A DNA stretch of 48,027 bases from Candidatus Bipolaricaulota bacterium (GTDB lineage Bacteria > Bipolaricaulota > Bipolaricaulia > RBG-16-55-9 > DRXL01), in assembly GCA_938091745.1 (NCBI GenBank), contig CALLJK010000024.1, positions 1 through 48,027 of the forward strand, given 5' to 3'. The position numbers and the translations under genes are program-made. Shown here piece by piece: positions 27,896 through 37,976 of this stretch. The notes beneath the pieces were generated by a model. The model was not told where the DNA came from. It made no database searches and worked only from the letters and a program-made list of their open reading frames with translations. The first letter of the stretch is position 1. Every line of letters begins with the position of its first letter.

Positions 27896-29611
27896 ATGAG
27901 AAGGCTCTCGCTGCTATTTAAGTTGGGGCAGCCTACGCGAGATCTCCTCAGCTGGGGAGATCTCATCGTTCTCGCTATCATCGCGGTACTCATCTACGCT
28001 GGGGTGCGGCTGGCTTGGAGAACACCCTCTGTCATTGAGGGCCCTGAGATCTCTCTTGCTCCGACGGCCTTGCCGTGGTACGCCCTGCTCTCAGTGGGGC
28101 GTGTTCTCGCGGCATATGGGCTCTCTTTGCTCTTTACGTTCACCTACGGGTCGGCGGCGGCGCGGAGCCGCCGCGCAGAACAGATCCTCTTGCCGTTGCT
28201 CGATGTGCTCCAGAGCGTCCCGATTCTCTCGTTTCTCCCAGTAGTATTGTTGAGCTTCAGCGCCATCCTCCCCACCCAGATCGCCACGGAACTCGCTTCG
28301 ATTGTGCTCATCTTCACCAGCCAGGTCTGGAACCTCACGTTCGCATGGTATCAGTCATTGAAGACCATTCCCGCGGAGTTGCGCGAGGTCAGCACGGTCT
28401 TCGGGTGGAACCGCTGGATGCGCTTCAGATTTCTAGAGCTGCCCTTCGCTGCCCTGAGCTTGATCTGGAACAGCATGATGAGCTGGGCTGGAGGCTGGTT
28501 CTTTCTTATGGCTGCAGAGGCGTTCACGGTTGGTGAGCGCGACTTTCGTCTTCCCGGCTTGGGGGCGTATATTCAAGAGGCTGTCGCGCAAGGCCACTAC
28601 GACGCCTTGGTGTGGGGCATCAGCGCGCTGATTCTCGTGATCGTGCTTTTCGATCAGTTTGTGTGGCGGCCGCTGCTGGCGTGGGCCGATCGCTTTAAGC
28701 TCGAGATGGTCAAGAGTGAGCCTCCTCCCAGCTCGTGGTTCTACGAAGCTCTGCGGAGCTCGCGGCTTCTGCGATGGCTGAGCGAACACTTGTGGAGGCT
28801 GATCTTTGAGCGTGTAGATGCGCTGCTTGGGCGTCTGGCTCCCCACGAGCCCCACGGTTCCTTGGAGATCTCATGGCCAGGGAAGATCCTGTGGGGGCTC
28901 GTGGGTGTGGGCTTACTTATAGGAGCATACCGTGCTCTGGAGATGCTGATCCGGGTACCGCTCGAGCAATGGGGCGTGATCGCGATGGGGCTTGGGGCGA
29001 CACTGCTGCGGGTCAGTGTGGCATTAGCTCTTGCGCTCGCGTGGACGGTGCCTATAGGAGTGTTTATTGGGATGAACCCGCGCTGGGCGGCCTGGTTGCA
29101 GCCTATAGTCCAGATCGCTGCTTCTGTGCCAGCCACGGCGTTCTTCCCCCTCTTGGCTCTGATCTTTCTTGGGCTCCCTGGGGGACTCAATATCTCGGCT
29201 ATTCTCTTGATGCTCATGGGTACCCAATGGTATTTGCTCTTTAATATAATCGCTGGGGCAGCAGCAATCCCCCAAGATCTGAAATATACGACGGTGCTCC
29301 TCCATCTGGGGCGATGGGAGCGCTGGCGCACCTTAGTCTTGCCGGCACTTTTCCCGTATACTATTACTGGGGCAATCACAGCCAGCGGCGGCGCGTGGAA
29401 CGCCAGCATCGTCGCGGAATATATTGAATTTGGAGATCGAACCGTGCATACTCTCGGGATCGGCGCAGTGATTGCCCAGGCGACCGTGTCAGGAGATTAT
29501 CCGCTGTTGTTGGCAGCGACGCTCAGCATGGTCGTAACGGTCGTCTTGATCAATAGACTCTTCTGGCGACGGCTTTATCGTCTTGCCGAAGAACAGTATC
29601 GTCTGGAGTGA
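27896..29611 (+). CDS. ABC transporter permease, two fused domains (NitT/TauT-like)
   Basis: 571 residues, about twice a normal permease. Each half has five to six hydrophobic segments and a BPD-type inner-membrane domain: the first ends about residue 260, the second begins about 320 (WGVIAMGLGATLLRVSVALA). EAA-like loops are visible (ELREVSTVFGWNRWMRFRFL in the first, PQDLKYTTVLLHLGRWERWR in the second). The halves presumably form the whole pore. The family takes up nitrate, sulfonates, bicarbonate or thiamine precursors; no binding protein is adjacent. The ATPase gene starts three bases after the stop. Confidence 0.88.
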   Translation: MRRLSLLFKLGQPTRDLLSWGDLIVLAIIAVLIYAGVRLAWRTPSVIEGPEISLAPTALPWYALLSVGRVLAAYGLSLLFTFTYGSAAARSRRAEQILLPLLDVLQSVPILSFLPVVLLSFSAILPTQIATELASIVLIFTSQVWNLTFAWYQSLKTIPAELREVSTVFGWNRWMRFRFLELPFAALSLIWNSMMSWAGGWFFLMAAEAFTVGERDFRLPGLGAYIQEAVAQGHYDALVWGISALILVIVLFDQFVWRPLLAWADRFKLEMVKSEPPPSSWFYEALRSSRLLRWLSEHLWRLIFERVDALLGRLAPHEPHGSLEISWPGKILWGLVGVGLLIGAYRALEMLIRVPLEQWGVIAMGLGATLLRVSVALALALAWTVPIGVFIGMNPRWAAWLQPIVQIAASVPATAFFPLLALIFLGLPGGLNISAILLMLMGTQWYLLFNIIAGAAAIPQDLKYTTVLLHLGRWERWRTLVLPALFPYTITGAITASGGAWNASIVAEYIEFGDRTVHTLGIGAVIAQATVSGDYPLLLAATLSMVVTVVLINRLFWRRLYRLAEEQYRLE

Positions 29612-29614
29612 GTT

Positions 29615-30928
29615 ATGCCTGCGCCCTTGCTTGAGCTGCGCCACGTCACGCAGGTCTACGGGACACCCCCGCGGCAGTTTACTGCTATTGAAGATATTAA
29701 TCTCACGATCTCCGAAGGGGAGTTTGTGACGCTGGTGGGGCCTTCAGGGTGTGGGAAGAGCACGCTGTTGCGCATTATCACTGGGCTGCAGCGCCCTACT
29801 CGTGGCGAGGTCCTCTATCGCGGGATGGCCCTAGACGGAGTCAACCCCCATGCGACTATCGTCTTTCAGACGTTCGCGCTCTTCCCGTGGCTGACCGTGC
29901 AAGAGAACGTGGAAGTCGCGCTCAAAGCGCGCGGGGTTCCCCCACGGCTCTGTGCGCAACGAGCTATTGAACTGCTCGACCGTGTGGGATTGGACGGCTT
30001 CGAGAACGCCTATCCCAGAGAGCTTTCTGGGGGAATGCGCCAGAAAGTGGGCTTTGCCCGCGCTATGGCCGTCGAGCCGGAGCTGCTCTGTCTCGATGAA
30101 CCCTTCTCCGCCCTCGATGTGCTCAGCGCGGAAGCCCTCCGCGGCGAGCTGCTGGAGCTCTGGACACGAGGACAGATCCCGACGCGTGCCATCTTGATGG
30201 TCACGCACAATATCGAAGAAGCCGTCTTCATGGCGGATCGCATTGTCGTGATGGACAAGGACCCTGGGCGGATTATCGCGGACTTGCGAGTGGCATTGCC
30301 CCAGCCGCGGCCGCGCAAGGCCGCAGCATTCTTGGAGACCGTTGACCGCGTCTATGCGATTCTTGCTGGGCAGACACAGCCAGAACCTGTGGAGCCGAGC
30401 CGCCCACGTCCACTCCCCAGTATCAGTTTGAATAAGCTCGCCAGCCTCTTGGAGCGCCTTGCTGAGATGCCTCAATCCCGCGCCGATCTCTATCGGCTTC
30501 CGGAAGAGCTTGCCATCAGTTCTGACGCGCTGCTCTCCTTGACAGACGCGGCAGAGCTTTTGGGGTTTGTCACCGTCGCTCATGGGGATATCGCGTTGAC
30601 GCCGCTGGGGCAAGCGTTCGCCGAGGCGAGCATTCAGGCGCGCAAGGAGATCTTCAGCAGCCGGATTCGGCGGCTGCCCCTCTTCAGTTGGCTGCTGGAG
30701 ATGCTCTGGGCCGCGGAGCACCATCAAGTGCCGCGCGACGTCGTCCTGAATGCGTTGGAGTCGAGGTTTCATCGCGAGGAAGCGGAGCGCCAGCTCGAGA
30801 TCGCGGTGACCTGGGGACGCTATGCAGAGCTTCTCGCGTACGACGATAGCACTCAGACGATCTCGCTCGATCCCACGGGGATTACAGCACTAGTGCAGAG
30901 CGAGCTCGCTAAAACCCTGCAGAAATGA
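29615..30928 (+). CDS. ABC transporter ATPase with C-terminal AAA-associated domain
   Basis: 437 residues. The N-terminal ATPase (about 1-245) has Walker A GPSGCGKST, signature LSGGMRQKVGFARAMA, Walker B LLCLDEPFSALD, and a His switch in MVTHNIEEAV. The C-terminal domain (about 265-437, starting SISLNKLASLLERLAEMPQS) is the AAA-associated winged-helix-like domain found on ATPases paired with fused NitT/TauT permeases. It energises the transporter encoded just upstream. The first bases of a broken VanZ fragment overlap its stop codon. Confidence 0.9.
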   Translation: MPAPLLELRHVTQVYGTPPRQFTAIEDINLTISEGEFVTLVGPSGCGKSTLLRIITGLQRPTRGEVLYRGMALDGVNPHATIVFQTFALFPWLTVQENVEVALKARGVPPRLCAQRAIELLDRVGLDGFENAYPRELSGGMRQKVGFARAMAVEPELLCLDEPFSALDVLSAEALRGELLELWTRGQIPTRAILMVTHNIEEAVFMADRIVVMDKDPGRIIADLRVALPQPRPRKAAAFLETVDRVYAILAGQTQPEPVEPSRPRPLPSISLNKLASLLERLAEMPQSRADLYRLPEELAISSDALLSLTDAAELLGFVTVAHGDIALTPLGQAFAEASIQARKEIFSSRIRRLPLFSWLLEMLWAAEHHQVPRDVVLNALESRFHREEAERQLEIAVTWGRYAELLAYDDSTQTISLDPTGITALVQSELAKTLQK

Positions 30929-31117
30929 ACGTCCGTCTCCCCCACGACGAAGCGACAGTGTTGGGGCGTGCTTGTGCTCTGCTGGCCGTATGGTCTCTCC
31001 GATGAGATTCATCAAATATGGGTTCCGGGGCGCAGCGCCGATATTCTCGATGGGCTTGTAGATGGGCTAGGAGTCTTTACGGTGGGCTGGCTGTGGATGC
31101 ACTGGCGTCGGTTGTGA
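30925..31117 (+). pseudogene. VanZ-family fragment with frameshift
   Basis: From ATG 30925 (inside the ATPase stop) the frame gives MNVRLPHDEATVLGRACALL then AVWSL and a stop. The +1 frame continues YGLSDEIHQIWVPGRSADIL, then DGLVDGLGVFTVGWLWMHWR, ending at 31117. SDEIHQxWVPGR is the hallmark of VanZ, whose usual length is 120-150 residues; the N-terminal membrane half is missing and the frame breaks at TCTCTCCGATGAG. The 3' end overlaps the convergent CoA ligase gene by 41 bases. Decayed gene; not expected to function. Confidence 0.8.
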
Positions 31118-33170
31118 GCAGCACACGGGCGTCTACAGCGAACGCGCCCGATGATAGCACGATCAACGGGTTGATCTCCAACTCAGCAATCTGCTCGTTT
31201 TCCATCATGATACGAGAGATCGTTAAGATCGCCTGGACGAGCGCCGCGCGATCAACAGCATCTCGGCCACGTACTCTCTCTAACAGAGATCTCCCACGTA
31301 GCTCAGAGAGCATATCGTCAGCGTCTTCAGGAGTGAGTGGGACTACGCGAAATGCGACATCGTCGAATATCTCGGTGAAAATCCCGCCAAGCCCGACCAT
31401 CACTACCGGCCCAAAAGCAGGATCACGCTTGCCCCCAACGATCAGCTCTACCCCATCGGTGACCATCCGTTGAACCATAAGTTTTGCTGGGAAGCGAGTC
31501 AGCAAAGACTGCGCAGCACGACGCACTGCGTCAGCGCCTGAAAGATTCAGCGCGACACCGCCCACGTCTGTCTTGTGAGTTATCTCAGCAGAGAGAATCT
31601 TGAGCGCGACGGGATAGCCGAGCTGCTCTGCTGCACGTATCGCTTCTTCTGGGGTCTCTACGACCTTCCACGGCGCCACGGGAATCTCATACTCTTGACA
31701 GAGCTGCAGCGCCTGATCAGCCGAGAGCACCTGTTTTGCCAAGAACGAGGACCGAGGTCGCGTCAATGGGGGAGCGACAATTGGGAGTGTATGGCGCCGT
31801 GTCTGCCATTGGTACCAACGGCGCGAAGCTGCTAAAGCGCACATTGCTGACTCGATCTCCATGAAGACGGGAATGCTGAGCTCGCGTTGCAGCTCGTGCG
31901 CTTCATCTCCTTGGGCGAAGACACACAGCGCGATGGGTGTCCCCGAATCATTCATAATCTCTTCGACGCGATGGGCGAGCCTGCGCGCCCGCTTCGCTTC
32001 TAAGACGCTATACGTGTTGATGAGCACGACGGCATCTGGGGCAAGAGTCTGTAAGCATTCTTCGACGATATGGGCGTAGAGATCGAAGTCAAAGATCGTC
32101 CCAAGATCTATAGGATTTGTTAAACGAATGACATCAGCGCGGAAGAGGGCGCGGACTTTCTCCGTGAGATCGCGCGGCAGCTCTGCCAGGCGAAACCCGT
32201 AGTGTTCTGCGGCATCGGCAGCAACGACGGCGTGGCCGCCTGATCGCGAAATGATCACTGCAGTGTCACCACGCACAGGCGGGAGAGTCAGCCCTTGGGC
32301 CATCGCTACGGCTTCATTGAAACTCTCGGCGCGTAAGATCCCGCCTTGGCGAAATGCCCCCGTCACGATGCGATCATCGCTCGCTAACGCTGCCGTGTGC
32401 GAGAACGCGATACTCTGACTCGCTTGACCGCGATTCGCTTTGTGTACGATAATGGGTTTTTGAGAGAGGCGTGTGCGCTCCAACAACCTTTGTCCATCAC
32501 TGATGGATTCGAGATAGAGACAGACTATCTTCGTCTGGGGATCGTCGAGGAGATATTCTAAATAATCAGTCTCGTCGAGATCGGCTTTGTTGCCGATGCT
32601 GATCACTTTGCTGACGCCCACACCAGCCGCGGAAAGCTTATCTAAATATGTGATAGAGATGCCGCCGCTTTGGGAGATGACGGAAGCAATCCCGCGCCGC
32701 GCACTCTGCGGATCGATCGGCGCGAAAGGGAGACAGAGCCCTGCGTCGAGATTAATCACGCTGATGCAGTTTGGGCCGACAAAGCGAATCCCCCAGCGCC
32801 GCGCTATTTTTTTCACTTCTTCTTCGAGTTGGCGCCCGCGCTCAGAAAATTCACTGAAGCCGCCAGACTCGATCACGATCTGCTTGATCCCCTTGCGTCC
32901 ACAGACATCGACGAGCGCGGGCACGGTCTCGGCTGGGGTGAGGATGACCGCGAGATCGAGCCCATCGGGCACCTCATCGAGCGACGTCACAATGGGGACA
33001 TCGTAGACTCGCCCCGGCTGGCGTCCTACAGCGTAGAGTTCACCCTGATATCCGAAAGCCCGTAAGTTCGCGATGATAAAGCGCGCGAGATTGTCTGGGC
33101 GCTCCGAAACCCCAATCACGACGATACTTCGCGGGGAGAAGATCTTTTGCATACATTCTTGAGCGCTCAT
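31077..33170 (-). CDS. ADP-forming acyl-CoA synthetase, fused, second copy
   Basis: 697 residues with the same order as the first copy: CoA-binding domain (about 10-100, VVIGVSERPDNLARFIIANL), ligase domains with VGPNCISVINL and ISQSGGISITYLD, phosphohistidine candidate His258 (FSHTAALAS), and ATP-grasp (about 480-690, ALKILSAEITHKTDVGGVAL). The motif change from SHTGAL to SHTAAL and low overall similarity point to a different acid substrate from the copy at 775. Separate transcription unit, ATG not clearly leaderless. The product makes ATP from acyl-CoA or activates acids. Confidence 0.88.
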   Translation of the reverse strand: MSAQECMQKIFSPRSIVVIGVSERPDNLARFIIANLRAFGYQGELYAVGRQPGRVYDVPIVTSLDEVPDGLDLAVILTPAETVPALVDVCGRKGIKQIVIESGGFSEFSERGRQLEEEVKKIARRWGIRFVGPNCISVINLDAGLCLPFAPIDPQSARRGIASVISQSGGISITYLDKLSAAGVGVSKVISIGNKADLDETDYLEYLLDDPQTKIVCLYLESISDGQRLLERTRLSQKPIIVHKANRGQASQSIAFSHTAALASDDRIVTGAFRQGGILRAESFNEAVAMAQGLTLPPVRGDTAVIISRSGGHAVVAADAAEHYGFRLAELPRDLTEKVRALFRADVIRLTNPIDLGTIFDFDLYAHIVEECLQTLAPDAVVLINTYSVLEAKRARRLAHRVEEIMNDSGTPIALCVFAQGDEAHELQRELSIPVFMEIESAMCALAASRRWYQWQTRRHTLPIVAPPLTRPRSSFLAKQVLSADQALQLCQEYEIPVAPWKVVETPEEAIRAAEQLGYPVALKILSAEITHKTDVGGVALNLSGADAVRRAAQSLLTRFPAKLMVQRMVTDGVELIVGGKRDPAFGPVVMVGLGGIFTEIFDDVAFRVVPLTPEDADDMLSELRGRSLLERVRGRDAVDRAALVQAILTISRIMMENEQIAELEINPLIVLSSGAFAVDARVLLTTDASASTASPP

Positions 33171-33214
33171 AATTTACTCAATATAGTACTGCACAGGGGA
33201 GCCTACGGGCAAGC

Positions 33215-35968
33215 TTAGAACACTGTAGATTCTTCTGACAGGGCATAAGCGATAGCGTCTTCGAGTTTCATCGCGTAGCCATCGGCCCACGCTGCCGCAA
33301 AGAGCTCCTCACCAAGATGCTCGTGAGCCCCTGTGAGTGTTTGCTCGCGCCCCTCGTGCTCGGACGGCGGCAACGGGGCACCGATCGCTTCGCGGAGGGC
33401 TTCTTCCGCGCCCAGGAGCCGCGCCGCACGCTCCCAGTCCCCGTGGGCCGCTGCTACTTGCGCAAGCCGATCTAAACAGAGCGCGATGTGCCACTTGTCC
33501 CCAACGTCGCGATAGTGTGCTAAGCTCTGGCGGAGCAGGGTGCCCGCGCGCTGCGGGTCCCCTTCGCGCAGGGCAACCATCCCTAATGAGTTGAGTACTG
33601 AGGCCAACCCTGGCACAGCTCCTAACCCACGATAGAGCTCCAAGCTCTCTTGGAGCAACGCTTTAGCTCGGGCACGCTCGCCCTTCTGAAAGAACACTGC
33701 CCCAAGACGCCGGAGCGCTAACGCTATCCCTTGATCGTCTTGAGCCGCCCGTGAGAGCGCCAAGCTCTCTTCCAAGAACCTCTCAGCTCGTGCCAGATCT
33801 TTTTGGTACATCGCGATGTTGCCCAGTTCGCTCAGCGCCGAAGCAATCCCAACTCTGTCTCCCAGCTTCCGGAAATGCTCTAAGCTTTCTTGGTGGAGCT
33901 CTGTGGCGCGGGCGTAATCCCCTTGAGCAAATGCGATCATGCCCAGATTCCCCAAGGCCAACGCCACCCCACGATTGTCCTTGGCAGCCCGATACAGGGC
34001 CAAGCTCTCCTCTAAGAGCGTTGTCGCGAGGGCATAATCATCTTGGGCACGCGCGAGCATGCTCGCGCCATAGAGGGCCTTGGCACGCAGCGATGAGGGC
34101 GCTTGCGTCGCTTTCTCGAGAAACTGATTGAGCCACTCGCGGCCTTCACTGACATACCCGCGCAAGTACCAAAAGAGCCAGAGAGCACTGGCTAAGCGCA
34201 ATCCCGTCTCCGGATCGGTGCTGGACCATTCTAATGCCGCACGGAGATTATCGTGTTCAGTCTCGAGGCGCTTGAGCCAGAGCGCTTGATCGGGGCCTTG
34301 CAAGGCGCTCTCGGCACGCTCAGCAAACGCTAAAAACCAATCGCGATGGCGATCGCGCACTCGCGCCGCTTCGCCCGTCTCTAAGAGTTTGTCTCGCGCA
34401 TATTGTCTGACTGTCTCTAAGAGTCTATAGCGCGCTTCTTCATCGCTGAAGACGACCAGCGATTTGCTCACTAAGTTTGTTAATAGATCTATGATCTCAT
34501 GCGAGGGGATCTGGTCATCGGCGCAGATGGCCTCAGCGGCCTCGAGGGTGAATCCCCCCGCAAACGCTGATAATCTGCGAAAGAGCGTGCGCTCGCGCTC
34601 ATTGAGCAGCTCATAGCTCCAGTCCATCATGGCGCGGAGGGTCTGCTGTCGGGGCAGGGCCGTGCGACTTCCTCCAGTGAGGAGACGAAAGCGATCATCG
34701 AGTCGTGCCGCGATCTGCTCAACTGAGAGCGCCTTGACACGAGCCGCTGCGAGCTCAATAGCGAGGGGGATCCCATCGAGCCGCTGGCAGATCTGCGCAA
34801 TCGCTTTGATATTGTATGGAGTGACTTTGAAGTCCGGGGAGGCGGCCTCCGCACGCTCGATGAAGAGCCGAACCGCTTCGTATTGGGTGATGCGAGCGAG
34901 GGAGTCTGTTTGCGCGAGCTCATGGGGCTGGGGCAGTGAGAGCGACGGCACTCGCCAGGCGACTTCACCGGCGATGCCCAACGCTTCGCGACTGGTCGCT
35001 AAGATTCGCAGATTTGGGCATGTCCGCAGCAGCGTCTCCGCGAGCTGTGCACATGCTCCAACGAGATGCTCGCAGTTGTCCAAGATCAGCAAGAGCGTGC
35101 GGGGTTTGAGCGCCTCGGCGAGCGTGGTGAGGGCGGGACGCCCGGGCTCTTCGTGAACTCCTAAGGTCGCTGCGACTGTCGAGGGGACGAGCGCGGGATC
35201 AGCCAGCACAGATAGATCGATAAACCAAACGCCGTCGGGATACTCTTCTAACAGATCGGCAGCGATTTGGAGAGCTAGGCGCGTCTTGCCGCACCCGCCG
35301 GAGCCCGTCAACGTAAGCAGCCGTGTCTGTTTGAGTAGTTCTTTGACCTCTTTCATTTCGCGCTCCCGCCCGATGAAGCTCGTCAACTGGATGGGCAGAT
35401 TATTGGGCACGGCGTTGAGCGTGCGCAGGGAAGAGAACTCTGTGAGCAGTTCCGGGTGCATGACTTGAAAGATGTGTTCGGGGCGCTGAAGGTCTTTGAG
35501 ACGATGGAGTCCTAGCGAGCGCAACGAGACCCCATGAGGGAGAGCATCGCGCACGAGCTCTTCCGTGGCAGCCGAGAGCAGGATCTGGCCGCCGTGAGCG
35601 GCGCTCAGTAAGCGTGCGCAGCGATTGAGCGTCGGTCCGAAGTAATCTCCGTCACGCACCTCGGCTGCGCCGGTGTGCAGCGCCATGCGCACCCGCAACG
35701 GACCGAGCTCTCCCCACGAGCGACGCATCAGCTCCCTTTGGGCTTCTATCGCAGCGTTGAGCGCATCGATTGCCGTATCGAATGCTGCGTAGACGGCGTC
35801 GCCCCAGAGTTTAAAAATATAGCCCCGGCGCTCCTCGATCACCCGACGAAGGAGCGCGTTGTGCTCGGCGAGCGCTTGCGACATTGCGTCGGGATATTGC
35901 TCCCAGAGCTTGGAGCTGCCCTCAATATCAGTGAAGAGAAACGTAACAGTCCCTGTTGGTAGTTCCAT
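33215..35968 (-). CDS. adenylate/guanylate cyclase domain protein with NB-ARC ATPase and TPRs
   Basis: 917 residues from ATG 35968, where the cyclase domain begins at once (ELPTGTVTFLFTDIEGSSKL). Metal-binding aspartates are Asp in LFTDIEG and in KLWGDAVYAAF. An NB-ARC/STAND ATPase follows (about 190-500: GSGGCGKTRLA Walker A, LLLILDNCEHL Walker B), then at least seven TPRs (about 600-860: LGNLGMIAFAQGDYARATEL). Such proteins are sensor regulators whose ligand binds the repeats; it is unclear whether the cyclase is active. TATAAT (35979-35984) is ten bases before the ATG. Divergent from the thioredoxin-domain gene. Confidence 0.88.
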   Translation of the reverse strand: MELPTGTVTFLFTDIEGSSKLWEQYPDAMSQALAEHNALLRRVIEERRGYIFKLWGDAVYAAFDTAIDALNAAIEAQRELMRRSWGELGPLRVRMALHTGAAEVRDGDYFGPTLNRCARLLSAAHGGQILLSAATEELVRDALPHGVSLRSLGLHRLKDLQRPEHIFQVMHPELLTEFSSLRTLNAVPNNLPIQLTSFIGREREMKEVKELLKQTRLLTLTGSGGCGKTRLALQIAADLLEEYPDGVWFIDLSVLADPALVPSTVAATLGVHEEPGRPALTTLAEALKPRTLLLILDNCEHLVGACAQLAETLLRTCPNLRILATSREALGIAGEVAWRVPSLSLPQPHELAQTDSLARITQYEAVRLFIERAEAASPDFKVTPYNIKAIAQICQRLDGIPLAIELAAARVKALSVEQIAARLDDRFRLLTGGSRTALPRQQTLRAMMDWSYELLNERERTLFRRLSAFAGGFTLEAAEAICADDQIPSHEIIDLLTNLVSKSLVVFSDEEARYRLLETVRQYARDKLLETGEAARVRDRHRDWFLAFAERAESALQGPDQALWLKRLETEHDNLRAALEWSSTDPETGLRLASALWLFWYLRGYVSEGREWLNQFLEKATQAPSSLRAKALYGASMLARAQDDYALATTLLEESLALYRAAKDNRGVALALGNLGMIAFAQGDYARATELHQESLEHFRKLGDRVGIASALSELGNIAMYQKDLARAERFLEESLALSRAAQDDQGIALALRRLGAVFFQKGERARAKALLQESLELYRGLGAVPGLASVLNSLGMVALREGDPQRAGTLLRQSLAHYRDVGDKWHIALCLDRLAQVAAAHGDWERAARLLGAEEALREAIGAPLPPSEHEGREQTLTGAHEHLGEELFAAAWADGYAMKLEDAIAYALSEESTVF

Positions 35969-36051
35969 AAAGTAAATTATTATAGCAAATGAATCTTGTA
36001 CATGAGGCCGAAAATGGGTACACTGTTCTATCTTGCAGAGGGAGTGACAGC

Positions 36052-37839
36052 ATGGCTCAGCACCCAAATCGTCTCATCCATGAGACCAGTCCATACTTGC
36101 TCCAGCATGCGCACAACCCCGTTGATTGGTACCCCTGGGGCGAGGAAGCCCTCCAGAAGGCCCGCCGCGAAGACAAGCCTATCTTTCTCTCTCTCGGGTA
36201 CTCATCGTGCCATTGGTGCCATGTCATGGCGCATGAGTCCTTCGAGAACGACGAGATCGCCCAGTATCTTAATGAGCATTTTGTGAACATCAAAGTTGAT
36301 CGTGAGGAGCGCCCCGATCTTGACGAGATCTATATGACAGCAGTGCAGGTGTTGACGGGCCAAGGCGGCTGGCCATTGACAGTCTTTCTCACCCCAGATC
36401 TGAAGCCCTTCTACGGTGGCACCTACTTTCCCCCGGAGGACCGCTGGGGCCGACCAGGCCTGCTCACCGTGCTGAGAGCTATCGTTGAACTCTATCACAA
36501 AGAGCGTGAGAAGATCGTCGAACAAGCCGAGCGACTCACTCAATATCTGGGGGCATTACAACAACCCAGACCGAGCACAGGGCTGCTCACCCACGAACTC
36601 TTACAGCGGGCTTATTTCAGCTCGCTGCAGAGCTTCGACCGTGAACACGGGGGCTTTGGCGACGCGCCGAAGTTCCCGCACAGCATGGAATTGAGCTTAT
36701 TACTCAAATATTGGCGCCGCACGCAAGACCCCGACGCGCTCCATATCGTTGAGTTCTCTCTAGAAAAGATGGCACGTGGTGGGATCTACGATCAGCTCGG
36801 TGGTGGGTTCCATCGCTATTGTGTGGACGCCGCATGGCGCATCCCGCACTTTGAAAAGATGCTCTACGACAACGCGCTTCTCGTCTGGACGTATCTCGAA
36901 GCGTATCAAGTCACGCAAAAGTCGCTCTACCATCAGGTAGTCGAAGAGACGCTTGAGTATATCTTGCGCGAGATGACAAGCCCTGAAGGCGGCTTCTTCG
37001 CATCTCAAGACGCCGACAGCCCCGAGGGGGCGTTCTACATCTGGACACCTGAAGAGATCATAGCTGTGCTCGGCCCTGAAGATGGGGCACGAGCGTGCGA
37101 ATACTTTGGAGTTGTGGAGTCGGGCGCGAACGTGCTGTACCAGCCTTATACATCCGAAGAGTTTGCTGCTAAGATCGGGATGACACTGTCGGAGTATGAG
37201 GCTTGGTTCGCCCGTGTCAAAGAGGAGCTCTGGAGAGCGCGCGAGCGCCGAAGAAAACCCGCTCGTGACGAAAAGATCCTGACGGCATGGAACGGGCTGA
37301 TGATCTCAGCGTGTGCCCGGGCGTATCAGGTCTTAGGGCACGAGAAGTATCTCCGCGCAGCTCAAGACGCTGCACGCTTCTGTTTGACACATCTTTGCCA
37401 AGGCGGGAGGCTCCAGCGCAGTTACAAGGACGGTCAAGCCAAGCTCAAGGCATATCTTGAAGATTATGCGTTCTTTGTGATCGGTCTGCTTGATCTCTAT
37501 GAAGCTGATCCCGATCAGCAGTGGATCGAAAAAATAAAGTCCCTGAGCACAACGATGATAGAGAAATTCTGGGACGAACACGCTGGAGGGTTCTTCTTCA
37601 CCAGCATCGATCATGAGAAGCTTCCCGTGCGCCCCAAGAGCTTCTACGACGGCGCAACGCCATCGGGGAACTCGGCGGCAGTCTTTGCACTGCTACGTCT
37701 AGCAAAGATGACCAACGACGAGACCCTGCGAGCGAAAGCTGAGCAAACCTTGCGCTTGTGCCACGACTTTATGGAACAAGCCCCACAGGCACTTTGCTAT
37801 ATGCTGAGCGCGCTCGATTTCTACCTTGGGGAGAGATAA
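36052..37839 (+). CDS. thioredoxin domain-containing YyaL/SSP411-like protein
   Basis: 595 residues from ATG 36052 (RBS GAGGGAG). The N-terminal thioredoxin-like domain (about 1-160) includes [20 protein letters not shown] and the CHWC pair with [14 protein letters not shown]. The rest is an alpha/alpha six-barrel (about 190-590) like N-acylglucosamine epimerases/cellobiose epimerases, with [20 protein letters not shown] and [17 protein letters not shown]. The family is widespread and annotated as spermatogenesis-associated protein 20-like; biochemical role unproven. The tRNA-Gln follows it after five bases. Confidence 0.92.
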   Translation: MAQHPNRLIHETSPYLLQHAHNPVDWYPWGEEALQKARREDKPIFLSLGYSSCHWCHVMAHESFENDEIAQYLNEHFVNIKVDREERPDLDEIYMTAVQVLTGQGGWPLTVFLTPDLKPFYGGTYFPPEDRWGRPGLLTVLRAIVELYHKEREKIVEQAERLTQYLGALQQPRPSTGLLTHELLQRAYFSSLQSFDREHGGFGDAPKFPHSMELSLLLKYWRRTQDPDALHIVEFSLEKMARGGIYDQLGGGFHRYCVDAAWRIPHFEKMLYDNALLVWTYLEAYQVTQKSLYHQVVEETLEYILREMTSPEGGFFASQDADSPEGAFYIWTPEEIIAVLGPEDGARACEYFGVVESGANVLYQPYTSEEFAAKIGMTLSEYEAWFARVKEELWRARERRRKPARDEKILTAWNGLMISACARAYQVLGHEKYLRAAQDAARFCLTHLCQGGRLQRSYKDGQAKLKAYLEDYAFFVIGLLDLYEADPDQQWIEKIKSLSTTMIEKFWDEHAGGFFFTSIDHEKLPVRPKSFYDGATPSGNSAAVFALLRLAKMTNDETLRAKAEQTLRLCHDFMEQAPQALCYMLSALDFYLGER

Positions 37840-37844
37840 AAACT

Positions 37845-37918
37845 TGGCTGGGAGAGGAGGATTCGAACCCCCACAAGCAGGTCCAGAGCCTGCTGTCCTA
37901 CCGTTAGACGATCTCCCA
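37845..37918 (-). tRNA. tRNA-Gln (anticodon CTG)
   Basis: Minus-strand acceptor TGGGAGA/TCTCCCA, encoded GCCA end, D arm TCTAACGGTAGGA, anticodon stem GCAGG/CCTGC with loop CTCTGGA (anticodon CTG), T arm with GGGTTCGAATCC. It reads CAG. The gene is convergent with, and five bases from, the YyaL-like gene. Confidence 0.95.
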
Positions 37919-37950
37919 GTGTATCGTTATGATAGCGCAGCAGCGCCCGA

Positions 37951-37976
37951 TTGTCAAGAGCCGGGAAGCTTGACAA
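37951..37976. promoter_or_regulatory. inverted repeat over the yicC -35 box
   Basis: TTGTCAAG (37951-37958) and CTTGACAA (37969-37976), perfect 8-base arms, contain TTGACA of the yicC promoter. It may be an operator or a terminator stem. Confidence 0.55.

Noticed and set aside
27896-27960. Riboswitch upstream of the ABC importer
   Set aside because: The gap contains only the hairpin following tRNA-Pro; no thiamine, cobalamin or other known riboswitch core was recognisable.
29831-30772. 313-aa antisense frame within the ABC ATPase gene
   Set aside because: It is a shadow of a highly conserved ATPase with Walker motifs on the other strand; composition is atypical and there is no promoter or RBS.
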